A DNA stretch of 52,442 nt from an uncultured Prevotella sp. (GTDB lineage Bacteria; Bacteroidota; Bacteroidia; Bacteroidales; Bacteroidaceae). This document shows positions 52,281 to 52,442 of this stretch, in pieces. A program made the translations under genes and the position numbers. Under the pieces are notes generated by a model, which searched no databases, had not been told where the DNA came from, and was given only the letters and a program-made list of their open reading frames with translations. The stretch is taken from positions 1 through 52,442 of the forward strand of contig CAJOIX010000009.1 in NCBI GenBank assembly GCA_905234815.1, written 5' to 3'. Positions within the stretch are counted from its first letter, which is position 1; every line of letters starts with the position of its first letter.

Positions 52281-52442
52281 ATGACTATGGCAACTCCAAA
52301 AACATACCAACTTCACCTGAAAGGCTTCGTCGGCGGTTACGATTTCGATGCTGACTATGTGGACTATATCCTTTCCAAAAACAGCGGAAAGGAAGTGCAC
52401 GTACTCATTGACAGCCTCGGTGGAAAGTCGAACACTGCGCTT
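52281..52442 (+). CDS. Clp-like serine protease (phage/mobile-element type), partial
   Basis: The first 54 codons of a gene cut by the window end. The start TMATPKTYQLHLKGFVGGYD and VHVLIDSLGGKSNTAL match ClpP-like proteases that in Bacteroidales are usually encoded by phages and integrated elements, where they act as capsid maturation (prohead) proteases. It is not the housekeeping clpP, which lacks this N-terminus. ATG at 52287 is an alternative start. A TAATTTTG box (52260-52267) lies just upstream. It suggests that a prophage or other mobile element begins near here; nothing further can be seen. Confidence 0.65.
   Translation, partial: MTMATPKTYQLHLKGFVGGYDFDADYVDYILSKNSGKEVHVLIDSLGGKSNTAL

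Overview
The window looks like a chromosomal segment of a Bacteroidales bacterium, most likely a Prevotella-type member of the Prevotellaceae. This rests on promoters of the Bacteroidetes form (TTTG or TTGT, about 19 bases, TAnnTTTG), few Shine-Dalgarno sequences, TonB-dependent receptors with carboxypeptidase-regulatory N-termini, many lipoproteins, a eukaryotic-type (GT3) glycogen synthase beside a DUF3417-type phosphorylase, and DUF4876/DUF6850 proteins. The genus is an inference; no rRNA is present.

Layout. 1-6.9 kb, minus strand: a TetR regulator, FabG, an RluA-family pseudouridine synthase and the large envelope protein TamB, tightly packed. 7.1-16.1 kb, minus strand: an envelope operon transcribed as TonB-dependent receptor, small lipoprotein, DUF6850-like outer-membrane barrel, DUF4876-like lipoprotein and periplasmic M16 peptidase. 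The peptidase gene is broken by two small deletions. 16.6-21.0 kb, plus strand: glycogen synthase and alpha-glucan phosphorylase. 21.4-26.2 kb: a small lipoprotein, an unknown protein, rpe, an ECF-type sigma factor and an exported UGSC-like protein. 26.3-35.7 kb: rarA, a D-2-hydroxyacid dehydrogenase, glyA, mutS2, tRNA-Ser(UGA), a Na/Pi cotransporter, a GNAT acetyltransferase and msrA. 35.7-44.7 kb: tRNA-Lys(CUU), valS, mazG, two related lipoproteins, ribonuclease Z, menA, ribE, a structured RNA resembling 6S RNA, and an HD-domain protein. 44.8-51.3 kb, plus strand: a U32 protein, a lipoprotein with membrane segments and a zinc ribbon, a second TonB-dependent receptor and a sugar nucleotidyltransferase-like protein. 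51.3-52.4 kb: a decayed coding remnant, an AT-rich secreted-protein gene and the start of a Clp-like protease of the phage/mobile-element type, which runs off the window.

The most striking non-coding signal is an 89-bp intergenic element present four times (7102, 16314, 23234 and 40291). Each copy has exactly four 17-bp palindromic units (core AAAAGC-TAT/ATA-GCTTTT) at a fixed 22-bp period, between a left TTTC-type edge and a right GAAA edge. In the third copy, base changes in unit 1 are matched by complementary changes in unit 2, which suggests pairing between neighbouring units. The second noteworthy system is the receptor, lipoprotein, barrel and peptidase operon. By analogy with FusA/FusC it could import and cut a peptide or protein ligand, although the peptidase step seems to be lost or misassembled here.
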